Below, one piece after another: positions 20,772 to 30,647 of a stretch of 64,000 nt of DNA. The first letter of the stretch is position 1; each line of letters starts with the position of its first letter. Made by a program: the position numbers and the translations under genes. The stretch is from Brucella pituitosa (lineage in GTDB: Bacteria; Pseudomonadota; Alphaproteobacteria; Rhizobiales; Rhizobiaceae), in contig NZ_PYSY02000010.1 in NCBI RefSeq assembly GCF_003049685.1, positions 1 through 64,000 of the forward strand, in the 5' to 3' direction. The notes beneath the pieces were generated by a model. The model was not told where the DNA came from. It saw only the letters and a list, made by a program, of their open reading frames with translations, and searched no databases.

Positions 20772-22432
20772 TCAAAGTTCGAACAGACTCAGTTGGCGAC
20801 CTTCAAGCTCTGCGATCAGCCTGTTCTTCGTTCGTGGACTACGGAATAGCTGATATTGCGCTGCGCTTTTCGCTGTTGCACATGCGTTGGCGACCAAAGT
20901 AAGGGCATCAAATACTAGTTGTTTCGCGTCAGATCCGAACGGTATGGGCAACTTCTTCTGAGTGCAGATAAGATGCGCCGCATAGAGTACAAACCAGTGT
21001 CCATATACTAAGTACTGCTGCTCGCCTGTAGACTCTATAGCGTCCCGCTGCTTAGCAACGTAGTCGTCACGCATATCTTCTATCAACCGATAGAGTTCAA
21101 CAAGACGACATAGTTCCTCAATGGAATAATTCTCGTGAAAGATCCCTGCAAACCGCTCGCCAAAAATCTTATCGGAGTCCGCCTTAGCGCTATCCGGCTC
21201 CCCCAACTCGTATGAAAGTAGTATTTGGCCAAGCTTTAAGGCATCGAGACGGCGCCCGGGTCCTTGTCGGCATGCATATTTCGTTTGCGTTCGAAATAAT
21301 AACCTTGATTTAGAAAAGCTATCTCGAGCTTTTTGAGTATCGGATGGTTAGCTCTTAGATCTCGAGCTTGAATGCGAGCTTGACTGTTAGTTGCAACTGC
21401 TACACGCTCCGCAATATCTCCTCTCGCCGTAGCGTAAACCCTGACCATAATCACAATATTTTCGAATGCGTCTGGGGAACGATTGTAGGCTTCCAATAAC
21501 GAATGCGAGGTTTGAGCACCATTGACGATCTGAAAATCTTCAATCTTAATCACCGGGTTCGAATGACCCTTTTGTAGGCATAATCTTTGCAGGTAATCGT
21601 TATGCCGTTGTTCAGATACAAAATAGATGGCTATCCTCGGACACGGCTGTTTGGATAATATTGCTATTATAGCCGCCGGTTGATCCGAGAAAAATGCGCA
21701 GGTTTTCGTCGAACAAATGTCGCTTGATGGATTTGCCATCTGACGTTCGTATCATATCAACGAAAGAGCGTGCGTCCACGGATGCGATAACCCGCGTATA
21801 TCCCCGTCACTCGCTCAAATGCTTCCTACCAATAACTTGCAGATACCCATTCTCACGTTCGCGACCGGTAGCGCCGATGTCCCTCATAATTTCGGCAGGA
21901 CCGTATAGTTCATAATCAACGCTAGGCATCGAATTAAGCGTACTATCGAGAATCGTGGTTGCCGAATGAGACAAGCCCTTCCCGTTGCTACAAAAAACAA
22001 CCTTATAACGGCATATTACGCCAGTGCGGTGGAGCTGCCAGATTCGCGAAACAGCATCGGCAAGTTGAAGGTTCCCCGTTTTCGTAAGCCTTTCTTCTCT
22101 GCCAAAGAGACAATGCAGAAATGACCCAATTTTAAGAACCTCCGCGTCATTTATCGTTCGGTCCGTGGAGGTCGAGAGATGTCCTGTGCTTTGATTGAAA
22201 GACCAGAACTTCAGCGTGATCCTCTCTCTCAAGAATTTCAATTGCATCGACCCACGAGATCGTTTCCTCCATCGACAATCATCTCAGGATAATCGGAAGA
22301 TCGATCCGGAAAAAACTGCTCCAGCACCAGATAAAGGAATGCGAGAGACTGTTTTGAAAGCGCATATCTTGCCTTTGCAGCCGACACTCTGGCTTCGACA
22401 ATATCCCACTCGACTAAAGAAACAGCCGGCAT
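20772..22432 (-). CDS. AIPR-family abortive-infection protein (frameshifted)
   Basis: Starts MPAVSLVEWDIVEARVSAAK directly after an in-frame stop. An early IVDGGND motif and FQSKHR-type strand precede the core, in which FQIVNGAQTSHSLLEAYNRS, ERVAVATNSQARIQARDLRA and HPILKKLEIAFLNQGYYFER match the AIPR family (abortive phage infection/nuclease-like proteins). The C-terminal 145 residues are helical and end RLIAELEGRQLSLFEL. Shifts occur near 22245, 21800, 21650 and 21225. About 553 residues corrected. Lower G+C than flanking backbone. First gene of a probable three-gene defence operon with the ATPase and HNH genes. Confidence 0.75.
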
Positions 22433-22675
22433 TCAGACCACCCCATATACCCCTACATGAATGCACCAAGTTAGTTGGGACGAACACGCAAGTGGAAGCA
22501 ACATTCTGAGGCACTACCGTCTTATCAACATTAAAGTGCACCTCAGAACTGCCCCACCGAACTGCCAGCTTGGGTTGGGATCATAAACTCATGCGACAAC
22601 CTTATCGTTCTTGACTATTCGTCTGCATTTAACTTTGTGACGTTTCGCTCCCAGACAAAACCAATCTCAGTAATT

Positions 22676-22691
22676 TTTGTCCGCCGACAAA
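22676..22691. promoter_or_regulatory. 16-bp palindrome, candidate RepB (parS) site 1
   Basis: TTTGTCCGCCGACAAA, a near-perfect palindrome with the T-C-n-G-C-n-G-A spacing of repABC centromere sites. A second copy lies at 24077. This one is about 190 bases upstream of repA. Confidence 0.65.
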
Positions 22692-22867
22692 AGTAGGAAA
22701 ATATTACTTTAAATCAATATGATAACGGACCGGAGCGCGAGCTATAGACCCCGCGAAGGCGTTAACTTATTAACTTTAAATTTGTTGCAGATCCCTAAGA
22801 ATCGGACATAATAACGGTTAGTTTGGCCATTCTGTCCAAAAATCGTTTTTATGGAAATCAATGGGTA

Positions 22868-24075
22868 ATGAACGAGATCTCGCTCAAAAAGCCGAAAGCC
22901 ACGCTTAAATTCGAAAAACACATCCTCGATCAAGGGGATCAAATTTCGAAGAAGTTGCATTTGCTCAGCGTTCAGAACTTCCCAGATTCTGGAAAAAAGA
23001 CACTTCGTTCATTCTCTCTTGCAGAAGCATCACAATATATAGGTGTAAGCCAGAGTCACCTTAAGAAACTTCATTTGGAAGGCAAAGGCCCCGCTCCTGA
23101 AACTTCGCCGTCGGGTCGGCGATCGTACACCGCTGAGCAGATGCATGACATTCGCCAGTATCTTGATCAAAACGGTCGATCGGAAACACGTAATTACGTC
23201 CCGCACAGAAAGCCAGGCGAACATCTTCAGGTCATAGCGGTCGTTAACTTCAAAGGCGGCTCTGGGAAAACTACAACTACCGCCCATCTGGCCCAACATC
23301 TGGCTCTTACTGGTCATCGCGTCTTGGCAATCGACCTCGATCCTCAAGCCTCGCTTTCGTCACTGCACGGGTTTCAACCGGAGTTGGATCAGGTCCCTTC
23401 AATCTATGACGCGATCCGATATGATGAGGAGCAAAAGCCGCTCTCTGAAATTATTCAGAACACCAACTTTCCTGGACTGGACATCGTTCCTGCAAATTTG
23501 GAATTGCAGGAATTCGAATATGATACCCCCCTCGCAATGAGTGACCGCAATTCGAATGCTGGTAAATCATTCTTTACCCGCATCTCGAAAGCCCTCGAAG
23601 AAGTTGACGATCAATACGACATCGTCGTCATTGATTGCCCTCCACAGCTTGGCTACCTGACTATAACGGCGCTCACGTCAGCCACGGCAGTTCTTATCAC
23701 GATACATCCCCAGATGCTGGATGTGATGTCGATGGGCCAGTTCCTCCTGATGCTTGCAATATTCTCGAGCCTATCCGCGCTGCCGGCGCAGAGGTAAATC
23801 TGGAATGGTATCGCTACCTTGTAACCAGATACGAGCCAACAGATCAGCCACAGGCTCAGATGGTGGCTTTTTTGCAGACATTGTTTGGCGAGTTTATCCT
23901 CAAGAACCAGATGGTCAAATCAACCGCTGTCTCAGATGCAGGGATCACAAAGCAAACGCTCTATGAGGTCGAAAAAAGCACGATGACACGTTCCACCTAT
24001 GAACGTGCAATTGAATCATTAGATGCCGTCAATGGCGAAATTGAAGGCCTTATCCACGAATCTTGGGGCAGATGA
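22868..24075 (+). CDS. repA: plasmid partition ATPase RepA (ParA family)
   Basis: First gene of a repABC operon. The N-terminal helix-turn-helix-like segment (FSLAEASQYIGVSQSHLKKL) binds the operator; the ParA ATPase follows with deviant Walker A KGGSGKTTT near residue 130, AIDLDPQASLSSLHG, and IVVIDCPPQLGYLTITAL. A shift near 23755 joins the C-terminus ILEPIRAAGAEVNLEWYRYL and VTRYEPTDQPQAQ. About 402 residues, the usual size. Start at 22868 is a choice; the frame is open from 22823. RepA normally represses the operon and, with RepB, segregates the plasmid. Confidence 0.9.
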
Positions 24076-24076
24076 G

Positions 24077-24092
24077 TTTGTCTGCTGACAAA
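24077..24092. promoter_or_regulatory. 16-bp palindrome, candidate parS site 2
   Basis: TTTGTCTGCTGACAAA, matching the copy at 22676 except for two central pyrimidines. It begins 2 bases after the repA stop, in the repA-repB gap. Confidence 0.65.
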
Positions 24093-24144
24093 TTCAGCAT
24101 TTATGATTGCAAATTCAGTGAGATAAGCGATTACGGAGATTGAA

Positions 24145-25099
24145 ATGGCTAGGAAAAATCTTCTGGCGGGACTTACGGGTCAACCGAAGAGCCAGTGACG
24201 TCAATTATCGGATCGGTGGCGCATCCAAATCCATGATCCGTTCTGTTAATGAGCTTGCGCGTCAAGCTGACGCTTTCCTGAAGGCGAGCAAGTCGTCGAC
24301 CTCGATCCAAATGTTATAGACAGTTCTTTTGTATCTGATCGTCTTGGTACTGATGGTGAAGAATATCAGCAGCTTCTTCAAGCTATCCAGGAACGGGGAC
24401 AGGACAGCCCTATACTCGTTCGTCCTCATCCAAGCGTAGATGGTCGTTTTATGATCGTCTTTGGTCATCGTCGTGTAAACGTAGCCCGCGAGCTCGGACG
24501 CAATGTTCGAGCAGTTGTAAAAGCACTTGACGACAAAACACATATTATCGCGCAAGGACAAGAGAATTCGGCTCGAGCAAATCTCAGTTTCATTGAAAGC
24601 TCTTTTCGCAAAAATCTTGAGACACTCGGATATGACCGTGAAACAATCTCCTCCGCACTAGCAGCTAATGCGGCAGCGGTTTCAAGATGATTTCCGTAAC
24701 GTCCCGTATTTCGCCGCAACTCGTCAACATTATAGGATCAGCTCCTGGGTAGGGCGCGAACGCTGGCTTGAACTAAGCCTTCTAGTCGAACGTAAGGCCG
24801 CTGCAATTTCCGAAATCGTAACTTCAGACGATTTTGGTTCAATAGATAGCGACGAGCGTTTCAATCGGGTCTTCACTGCGGCGAATGCCAAAGGCAAGCC
24901 GGTCAAAAAGGAACGAACCACACCAACGGCAAAGTCGTGGGGATCTAGCGAATTTGCCATTACGATGAGTCAAAAGCCGAAACAGGTCGATTTCTCTTTC
25001 AAAAGCGAGAAAGCTAGACCGTTCGGCGATTGGTTATCCGAGCGACTTGAAATCCTCTTTGAGGAATTCAAGCAATCAGAAACCAAGAATGGAGATTGA
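24145..25099 (+). CDS. repB: plasmid partition protein RepB (ParB family)
   Basis: Centromere-binding partner of RepA. Starts MARKNLLAGLTGQPKSQ (typical RepB N-terminus) after GGAG, then after shifts near 24197 and 24285 reads YRIGGASKSMIRSVNELARQ, SFVSDRLGTDGEEYQQLLQA and GQDSPILVRPHPSVDGRF with the ParB box IVFGHRRVNVARELG. The C-terminal dimerisation part ends GDWLSERLEILFEEFKQSE. About 318 residues corrected, family size. Probable ligand is the 16-bp palindrome at 22676 and 24077. Confidence 0.9.
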
Positions 25100-25103
25100 G
25101 CCG

Positions 25104-25230
25104 CAAAAGAAAAAGGCCCCCAAACGTTGCCGTCGTGGAAGCCCTTCTCGATGTTTTAGCAGACTGAGAATCGCATTTCCCCGAATCGGTGTCAAGAGTC
25201 ATAAGCGTCATTTTGGCGGGTGGATTTCTT
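25104..25230 (-). ncRNA. counter-transcribed RNA (incA/ctRNA) region
   Basis: In all repABC plasmids the repB-repC gap encodes a small antisense RNA that limits RepC synthesis. The gap here contains the conserved-looking stretch with AAAGGCCCCCAAACG near 25113 and a potential stem-loop before the repC ribosome-binding site (GAGAGGGA). Exact ends cannot be fixed from the sequence; strand is assigned from the family. Confidence 0.55.
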
Positions 25231-25254
25231 TTGCCTTTTGAAAGGTGAGAGGGA

Positions 25255-26465
25255 ATGCAAATTCTGGGAACTGTCACGTCCGTGTTTCGCGGGCGAAGGA
25301 ATAGTTTCGCCCAAAATCCTGAACTGCAGAATAAGCAGGGCGGGGGTAAACAGATGGGTGATTTACAAACAGCTCTGTGTGGCCAAGTCAGCACTCGATC
25401 TCAATGATCGCTGCCTTGCTGTGCTCAGTTCGCTTTTGTCATTTCTCCCTGACGACGACATGAATGAGAAACCGGCCTCGTCGTTTTCCATCCAATCGCC
25501 AACTATCGCTGCACGGCACCTGCCTGAATCAACGCTACGCCGTCACCTGGCTTCATTGGTTGAGGCCGGGATCATTGCGCGCAAAGATAGCCCAACCCGC
25601 AAGCGTTATGCGCATAAGGACAGGGAAGGGGCGTTGAACTGCCTTCGGCTTTCCTTTGCGCCCTTGTTGATCGCGCATCTGAGATTGCCGGTATCGCAGA
25701 TAAAATCCTTGCGGAGCAAAAAGCCTTGAAACGGCTTCGCGATGAAGTGTCCGTCATGCGCAGAGAGATCGCTTCGGCTTTTTCAGAAAACGCGGATGGG
25801 TCCGGTGACTTTATTGAGGGTCTTGAAGGGCTATTTGTTCGCTTCCGTGACGTTGTAGACGCTATTCCTCGCCGAGCATCCCTCGATGAGCTGATGATTA
25901 TCAAAGCCAATCTGACAGCCATATACGATGAATTGGTTATCGCTTTGAAAACATGGCAATTGTTCCAGAAATGAGCGGCAGCGTCGCTCAATTGAGCGGC
26001 AGCATAATGAATCCTGCCAGAATCCCTTTAAATCTCAAAATAACAAAAGATTGATTTGAAGGCGTCTTCTGGAAACGACGGTTCCTGAGAGCCTCGAAGA
26101 CGAGAACCGCATTCGGGTTTCACCTTCCATTTCGCTCGATCAAGTGCTGCGAACATGTCCGGATATTCGCGAATATGGAGCGCACGGCATCAGCACATGG
26201 CGAGAGCTTCAAGATGCTTCACAGATCGTTTCCGGCTTCCTTGGTATAAGTCAGTCGGCTTATGGTGAAGCTCTGAGGCGTCATGGGGCAGAAGCTGCGT
26301 CGACGGCGATTGCATGGATTCTGCAGAAGCTGTCGACCATCAATTCGCCTGGTGGTTATTTGCGGTCTTTGACGCAAAAGGCGAGGGCAGGGGCTTTTCC
26401 ATCAGTAAGCTTCTGTTTTCGGGATGAAAGCCAATGAAAGCTTGGCAATAGCAGGGTCGCAGTGA
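25255..26465 (+). CDS. repC: plasmid replication initiator RepC
   Basis: Replication initiator of repABC plasmids; the origin lies inside repC in this family. Starts MQILGTVTSVFRGRRNSFAQ after GAGAGGGA. Winged-helix part: KSALDLNDRCLAVLSSLLSF, STLRRHLASLVEAGIIARKD and SPTRKRYAHKDREGALN. C-terminal part: DQVLRTCPDIREYGAHGIST, GFLGISQSAYGEALRRHG and INSPGGYLRSLTQKARAG. Frame shifts near 25350, 25660, 26055 and 26400 are needed; the likely end is the stop at 26463-26465. About 403 residues, normal. Confidence 0.88.
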
Positions 26466-26544
26466 ATTCCGACGCGCAGGGACGGACATTGTACAACAAC
26501 AATCCTTGAAGTGTCATGCTTAGTGTTATATATAGTCAGGGTAG

Positions 26545-26930
26545 ATGACTGTGCAGATTTTAAGAACGCCTGGTTCGAGCGGTTTGCTCGAAAGCAGAGG
26601 ATTACGGACGTCGCCTTGATAGAAGCGGTGCGTCGTGCCGAGCGCGGTCAGATAGACGCCGATCTCGGTGGCGGTGTCATTAAGCAACGAGTCGCCCGGG
26701 CAGGACAGGGAAAGTCGGGCGGGTTTCGCACGATTATTCTATATAGGCAGGAGCGGCGGGCATTTTTCGTGTTCGGTTTTGCAAAGAATGAGCAGGCCAA
26801 CATTGAAGACGTTGAAGAAGTTCAATTCAAGAAGATGGCAAAGGAACTTCTTGCGTTATCAAATGAGCAAATGGCGCTGCTGATCGAGAGAGGGCGTTTT
26901 TCGGAGGTTGACGATGGTGAAGAAATATAA
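26545..26930 (+). CDS. RelE/HigB-like type II toxin
   Basis: mRNA-interferase toxin. After a shift at the sixth codon the start reads MTVQIFKNAWFERFARKQR; then EAVRRAERGQIDADLGGGVI, RVARAGQGKSGGFRTIILYR and RRAFFVFGFAKNEQANIED, the core of the RelE-like HigB2 group. About 128 residues. Overlaps the start of the XRE antitoxin gene by 17 bases. A TATATATA-like promoter region lies at 26525-26535. Toxin-first order is usual for HigBA. Confidence 0.8.
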
Positions 26931-27227
26931 GAGCGAAGCAATGGCGGCCATCCACGAAACTATGGAGGGCCTGTTTGAAGTCGGCGCGATCGACAAGCAG
27001 ACTATGCGAGAATTTGATGATGCTTGCCTGACCGCGATTGAGCCCACCCGGAAGAGATCCGCTCCATTCGCGAGCGTGAACATATATCGCAGCCTGTCTT
27101 TGCCCGCTATCTCAATGTGAGCAAGGGTCTGGTGTCAGATTGGGAGCGCGGAGTGAAGAAGCCTGGCGGACCTGCATTACGGTTATTGACCGTTGTTCAG
27201 AAAAAAGGGCTAGAAGCGATTGCCTGA
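26914..27227 (+). CDS. HigA-like XRE antitoxin (frameshifted)
   Basis: MVKKYKSEAMAAIHETMEGL precedes a helix-turn-helix: after a shift near 27040 it reads PEEIRSIREREHISQPVFAR and YLNVSKGLVSDWERGVKKPG, then PALRLLTVVQKKGLEAIA. GGAGG lies 7 bases before the ATG. About 104 residues. Pairs with the overlapping toxin; likely represses its own promoter. Confidence 0.8.
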
Positions 27228-27270
27228 TTACAAAAAAAGCGATCAGATGGGCGGGCCAATTTATGATCGT

Positions 27271-28484
27271 TTATTCCGTGAACACCACCAGGACGCCGGA
27301 TTTGACGATTCTTGCGAGTTCTTCTGCATCCCAGTTTGTAAGACGCACGCAGCCATGGCTCGATGTTTTGCCGATGCGTGAAGGGTCAGGCGTGCCATGA
27401 ATACCGTAAGTGGGTTTGGAAAGCGCAATCCATACCGTACCGACGGGACCGTTTGGCCCAGGCGGAATGGTCAGAACGCCTTCATTGGCTCCCTGTTTGA
27501 AGTTGATCCTGGGATTGTATGTATAATTGGGATTGTTCGCTATTCGTTTGACCTGAACCGTGCCCGAAGGAGAAGGAGTGTCCGAAGAGCCGATCGTTGA
27601 CGGGTAGGCTACCTTCAGCTTTCCATCTGAACCATAGCCCCGAACCTGTTTGCGACCTTTATCTGCTATGATATGGGCAATCGGCGTGCGTTTGGCTTTG
27701 CCGAGATTGGGAACTTTGATGATCGAGCCTGGTTGATTGAAATTCACCCCTGGATTGATCTCTTTGAAAACCCTCATCGATTTGAAACCGCTCGGCAAGC
27801 ATTTCCGTGACTGAGGTATAAGCCATTGCCGGCAATTGGGCTTTCAAAGCGTAGTCAGCGGGGATTTCTGCAACAAACTGCCTGCCAACATCTTCATTTG
27901 TGATGAGGTAATCCTTGAAAGCTGGTCCGCCGGTATTCTCCAGTTCGGTCTGAACCGCTGCGGGATCGGCTGGATTGATAAATCTACCCGTGATTTCGCC
28001 AAAAGCCGCAGCAGCCTTGTCGACATTGCTGCCGGAACGCCCATCGATTGCGCCGGGCGACGCTGCCTGCCCTGTTCAACATGATCTGATAGGCTGCAAT
28101 CTGTTCTTTGGAATCAACGCCTCTTGGCATTTCTATCGCGGGTGCCATGTCGTCGGCGGTTGGAACATAAGTCGATGAAGTGTCCTGACGAGTTGGTTGT
28201 GTGCGATTGATGCTGCCAGTGGTCATCTGGTCCAGTTCGGCTTTGATCGGTGCAATTGACCCCACTAATGCGGGCGGTCGGATATCTTTTACCTGCAAAA
28301 GCAGTCCATTGATCGAGCGGTCAATTGAGGACGACGGCATAAAATGGCGTCGGTGCTGGTCGAAAGATTGCCGCACTATCCCATGTTCAAAAAATAGCGT
28401 CGCTGCGTTGCCCGAACTGACAAGCACGCCGGAAATTACAACAATCCTCAACGTGAATTTAGATAAAAGTGCGAAGTGCGACAT
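27271..28484 (-). CDS. L,D-transpeptidase (YkuD family), frameshifted
   Basis: Periplasmic peptidoglycan cross-linking enzyme. Start MSHFALLSKFTLRIVVISGV with a signal peptide. The N-terminal half (residues to about 230) contains a peptidoglycan-binding-like region and a LysM-like segment ending NFNQPGSIIKVPNLGKAK. The catalytic YkuD domain has IHGTPDPSRIGKTSSHGCVR with the His, Ser and nucleophile Cys, and ends WDAEELARIVKSGVLVVFTE. Shifts near 28085, 27990, 27840 and 27785 interrupt it. About 404 residues. Not obviously linked to neighbours. Confidence 0.85.
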
Positions 28485-28737
28485 ACCGTAAGCCTGATTG
28501 GACCCGATAAGTATTCGCCGGATTATGGTTAAATATTCGTTTGCGGACGCTTCTCTAGGCAAGAAATTGGAGTGAACACAAACCGAGAACTCTCGCTCGG
28601 CGTAGCTGCGATCATAACGCGATTTACGCCGTTACCCCATCTTATTGGCATGTCAGCTATGCGAAACTGGCCCTTCTGTCTGAGATCACGCGGACCTATA
28701 TGCTGTTTGCAACAAAGAGAGAATTTTGAGGAGAGAA

Positions 28738-28884
28738 ATGAACCTGATCCGCTCGTACAGCAACTGGCGCCGTTATCGTAACACTGTAAACGAACTGAGC
28801 CGCCTGAATGCTCGTGAACTGAATGATCTGGGCATCATGGCTTCGGAAATCCCGTTCTTAGCTCGTCAGGCTTCAGGTCGCTAA
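28738..28884 (+). CDS. DUF1127 small protein
   Basis: Intact 48-residue arginine-rich protein: MNLIRSYSNWRRYRNTVNEL, then SRLNARELNDLGIMASEIPF. The 'L..L..R.L.DLGI' core and basic N-terminus are typical of DUF1127 proteins of Brucella/Ochrobactrum, one of which affects phosphate and RNA metabolism in Agrobacterium relatives. GAGGAGAG precedes the start; two hairpins follow. Confidence 0.85.
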   Translation: MNLIRSYSNWRRYRNTVNELSRLNARELNDLGIMASEIPFLARQASGR

Positions 28885-28933
28885 CAAATTTTGATTATCG
28901 CTGAGGCCGTTCCTCCCAATTCCTCGGCGATCT

Positions 28934-28967
28934 AAGACCAGACATCCTCCTCCCAAGGTCTGGTCTT
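28934..28967 (+). terminator. hairpin downstream of DUF1127
   Basis: Ten-base perfect inverted repeat AAGACCAGAC / GTCTGGTCTT with a 14-base loop, 50 bases after the stop. Little T-run follows. Confidence 0.65.
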
Positions 28968-28973
28968 CCTCAT

Positions 28974-29013
28974 AAACACCCGTCGCTCCTCCAGCGGCGG
29001 GTGTTTTGTTTTT
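28974..29013 (+). terminator. rho-independent terminator
   Basis: Stem with ACACCCG / CGGGTGT arms and inner CGCT/AGCG pairing, followed by TTTTGTTTTT. Confidence 0.8.
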
Positions 29014-29128
29014 GGGGGAGCGAAGGGCAACCCGCAGGACTGGAATTGCGGGGTATGTGCCTTCGAGTGCCAACTGTCGACCAGAAAAATGGACGGGTTG
29101 GCGCAGACGCCCGGTGCTGCGGCCGATC

Positions 29129-29659
29129 TTAAGCCTTACCGAGACGCTTGCGCAGTTCGGCGTTTTCTGCTCGTAGCTTACTGGCCAGTTCCTTGCGCAG
29201 TTTTAGATTTTCAGCTTCGAGCGTCACCAGAGTCTTCAGGTCATCACCTGAAGGCGCCCTTACCGCTGTTGGTGCTGCCTTTTCTGCGTTCTTCCAATTG
29301 TAATAAGTCTGTTCACTGACTTCCGCTTGCTGCAATGCAGCTTGCAGAGTGACCTTTCCCCCTTTTGTTGCTTTTTCGATAGAAGCGAGAATGGCGGCAC
29401 GCTGCTCGGGACTATATCTCTTGACCGTGCGTTTTGCTGGCTGTGTTACAACGGGTTTAGCCTTCGCGGCAGCTTTAGGTGCTTTGGCAGGTTTGGTGCC
29501 GACCTTTGTCGCCGTTGAAGGAGAAACAGCGCTAGTCTTTGCTTGTTTTGGCGCAGCCTTTTTCCGGGGAGCGCGTGTTTTTGGCATGTCACCGACAGGT
29601 TCAGCAGCATTGATTGCAGTTGCAGCAGGTTTTGCATCGGTAATTGTTTCATCAGCCAT
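29129..29659 (-). CDS. SyrB-like transcriptional regulator
   Basis: Intact 176-residue protein. The first 90 residues are Ala/Lys/Pro-rich and unstructured (APRKKAAPKQAKTSAV). A helix-turn-helix core follows (VKRYSPEQRAAILASIEKAT; LQQAEVSEQTYYNWKNAEKA), then a leucine-zipper-like C-terminus (LVTLEAENLKLRKELASKLR, AENAELRKRLG). This is the architecture of Sinorhizobium SyrB-type regulators and of their Brucella relatives. Transcribed toward the DUF1127 terminators. Confidence 0.8.
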   Translation of the reverse strand: MADETITDAKPAATAINAAEPVGDMPKTRAPRKKAAPKQAKTSAVSPSTATKVGTKPAKAPKAAAKAKPVVTQPAKRTVKRYSPEQRAAILASIEKATKGGKVTLQAALQQAEVSEQTYYNWKNAEKAAPTAVRAPSGDDLKTLVTLEAENLKLRKELASKLRAENAELRKRLGKA

Positions 29660-29900
29660 GTTGAGTTTCTCCTGTGTTGGCGGACGGGCAGTTACTTATT
29701 TCGGGGACAGACAGATCAACGCTTAATGTGGAAGTAAAGTCGTGTAGTTCATGGTGAACTTACGAAAGAGATTTTCCGAGAGGCTGTTGTCACAATTGAA
29801 TGCAGTGCTGAACATTGAAAAACAGGCTGGAAATCGATAGGTAGAGTCAAGCGCTCTTCTCACCCCCTTCTGTCATATTTCATCTGAAAGCCATTCACGG

Positions 29901-30457
29901 ATGAAGAATCCAGTTCGCAATGTTATCGTCGAATATAAGAACAAGCGTGCCCGCAGGGGGAATGCATCCTTGTGGGGAAATCTGGATTTGAAGTCGATCG
30001 CCCGGGAAGTTGAAGCGGATACGTCGCAATCTCCGATAGATGTTCAGGCAGGAGCTCAATCCCCCGAACCAATGCACGACAAGGCTGAGACAGCCGACCT
30101 GGAATTCCTGCCGCTGATCGCGGCTACTGCTGAAACCGTTGCGGACGAGCGAGCTTTCTGTCATTGATGCGGTAGAGCCAGAAAAAGAATAGCGCCCATT
30201 GCGGTCCAAAGCCAGAAATTGCCGAAGAAATTGTTGTCAGAAAGAAAAATCGCTCTGTTCGGCGCAGCGTGAAGAAGGTTGCTCGAAGAAAGAAAACTGC
30301 GAGACCTCCGGTCGCAGAGACGAACAGCCCGTCCGAACTACTGTCCCTCGAAAGCGAGAATGCGTCTCTCAAGCGCGAACTGCTTGCGAAACTGCGCGCA
30401 GAAAATGACGCCTTGTTCGCGCTGCTCAGACGAGCCGATCTGCGGACCACCCAGTAG
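29901..30457 (+). CDS. SyrB-family-related protein (frameshifted)
   Basis: Starts MKNPVRNVIVEYKNKRARRG followed by ASLWGNLDLKSIAREVEADT. After shifts near 30150 and 30215 it continues AEEIVVRKKNRSVRRSVKKV and ends with the same zipper as its neighbour: LLSLESENASLKRELLAKLR and AENDALFALLRRADL. About 185 residues. It lacks the YSPEQR helix-turn-helix, so it may dimerise with SyrB-like proteins rather than bind DNA itself (inference). Divergent from the SyrB-like gene. Confidence 0.65.
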
Positions 30458-30647
30458 ATAGGTCCGTTTTATTCAGGCCTGCATGTTCATTGGCCCGACG
30501 ACGACCTGGCTGAAACTGGCATGAAGCAATACCAACCGCGTGTTCTGGTCATTTGGGGTGTCCGGTTTATCGTCGGCAAGGCTGTCGCGTGTCGGGAAGC
30601 AGGCAACACCAAGTCCGTTTTGGCGCGAACGGGGAGGTTGATTGACA

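Noticed and set aside
22433-22822. CRISPR-like repeats in the intergenic region near the defence operon
   Set aside because: No regularly spaced repeats seen anywhere in the window.
24257-24273. Palindrome GCGTCAAGCTGACGC as third parS
   Set aside because: Different sequence from the two 16-bp palindromes and inside repB coding sequence.
29349-29726. plus-strand ORF opposite the SyrB-like gene
   Set aside because: Complement of the low-complexity Ala/Lys-rich region; a common shadow.
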